A stretch of DNA of 49,840 nt from Spirochaetia bacterium (lineage in GTDB: Bacteria > Spirochaetota > UBA4802 > UBA5550): contig VFJS01000011.1 of assembly GCA_009885955.1 (NCBI GenBank), forward strand, positions 1 through 49,840. The letters are read 5' to 3'. Made by a program: the position numbers and the translations under genes. Positions 49,813-49,840 of the stretch are shown here, one piece after another. Numbering within the stretch: the first letter of the stretch is position 1; every line of letters starts with the position of its first letter. A model generated the notes under the pieces. The model worked only from the letters and a program-made list of their open reading frames with translations. It ran no database searches and had not been told where the DNA came from.

Positions 49813-49840
49813 ATGATGAAAACAAACAAGAAATTTAAAC
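49813..49840 (+). CDS. Start of a gene cut by the right window edge
   Basis: GGAGGG (49805-49810) precedes two consecutive ATG codons at 49813 and 49816. The visible residues are MMKTNKKFK. The basic start is compatible with a signal peptide, but too little is present to say more. The 256-base stretch before it is AT-rich and without another gene. Confidence 0.55.

Overview
The window is an AT-rich bacterial accessory region of about 50 kb. I see no rRNA, tRNA, CRISPR array or core metabolic operon. Starts mix ATG, GTG and TTG with AGGAG-type ribosome sites. The host is probably a Gram-negative bacterium with low to moderate GC. A spirochaete is possible, because an intergenic element near 16.8 kb has ends like integron attC sites, but this is weak evidence. 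The insertion sequence at 3.4-5.2 kb is much richer in GC and is clearly foreign.

Layout. 0-5.5 kb: a tandem array of five divergent paralogues, the last split by an insertion sequence with a 7-bp target duplication. 5.5-13.8 kb: an orphan gene, an agmatine-deiminase-like enzyme, two PD-(D/E)XK-like paralogues around a DUF1643 gene, then a DnaB-like protein with a destroyed ATP site followed by a compact DnaE-like polymerase, a DUF6915-like gene and a small-protein/metallopeptidase pair. 14-26.6 kb: a defence block with a NERD-helicase, a PD-(D/E)XK gene, a type I restriction system (hsdM-rhuM-hsdS-hsdR), a methyltransferase relic, an AlbA_2 regulator-like gene between two 65-bp direct repeats, and a broken DinD-like gene. 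26.7-32.6 kb: two RelE/HigB-type toxin-antitoxin pairs, a Cas4-like/DUF2779 nuclease, a HhH-GPD glycosylase and a WYL regulator. 32.7-38.8 kb: a tandem-AAA+ ATPase, then minus-strand genes including a frameshifted uracil-DNA-glycosylase-like gene, a GIY-YIG nuclease and a PD-(D/E)XK-like protein. 39-44 kb: orphan genes, second copies of two genes from the first part, a PIN toxin module, a HEPN/MNT module with an internal stop, and three copies of a mosaic intergenic repeat. 44.4-49.5 kb: minus-strand genes with a HerA-like ATPase, paired unknown paralogues, duplicated small membrane genes and a WG-repeat protein.

How the parts may work together. Most recognisable genes are nucleases, nucleic-acid ATPases, toxin-antitoxin pairs and regulators, so this reads as a defence and genome-plasticity island with repeated local duplication and decay. 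The most novel candidate is the adjacent pair at 9.6-12.6 kb. The DnaB-like protein lacks both the Walker A lysine and the catalytic glutamate. The DnaE-like protein keeps three candidate catalytic aspartates but has lost its C-terminal clamp-binding and OB regions and part of its PHP metal site. The second candidate is the five-paralogue array at the left end. All identities come from reading motifs by eye; no database search was possible.
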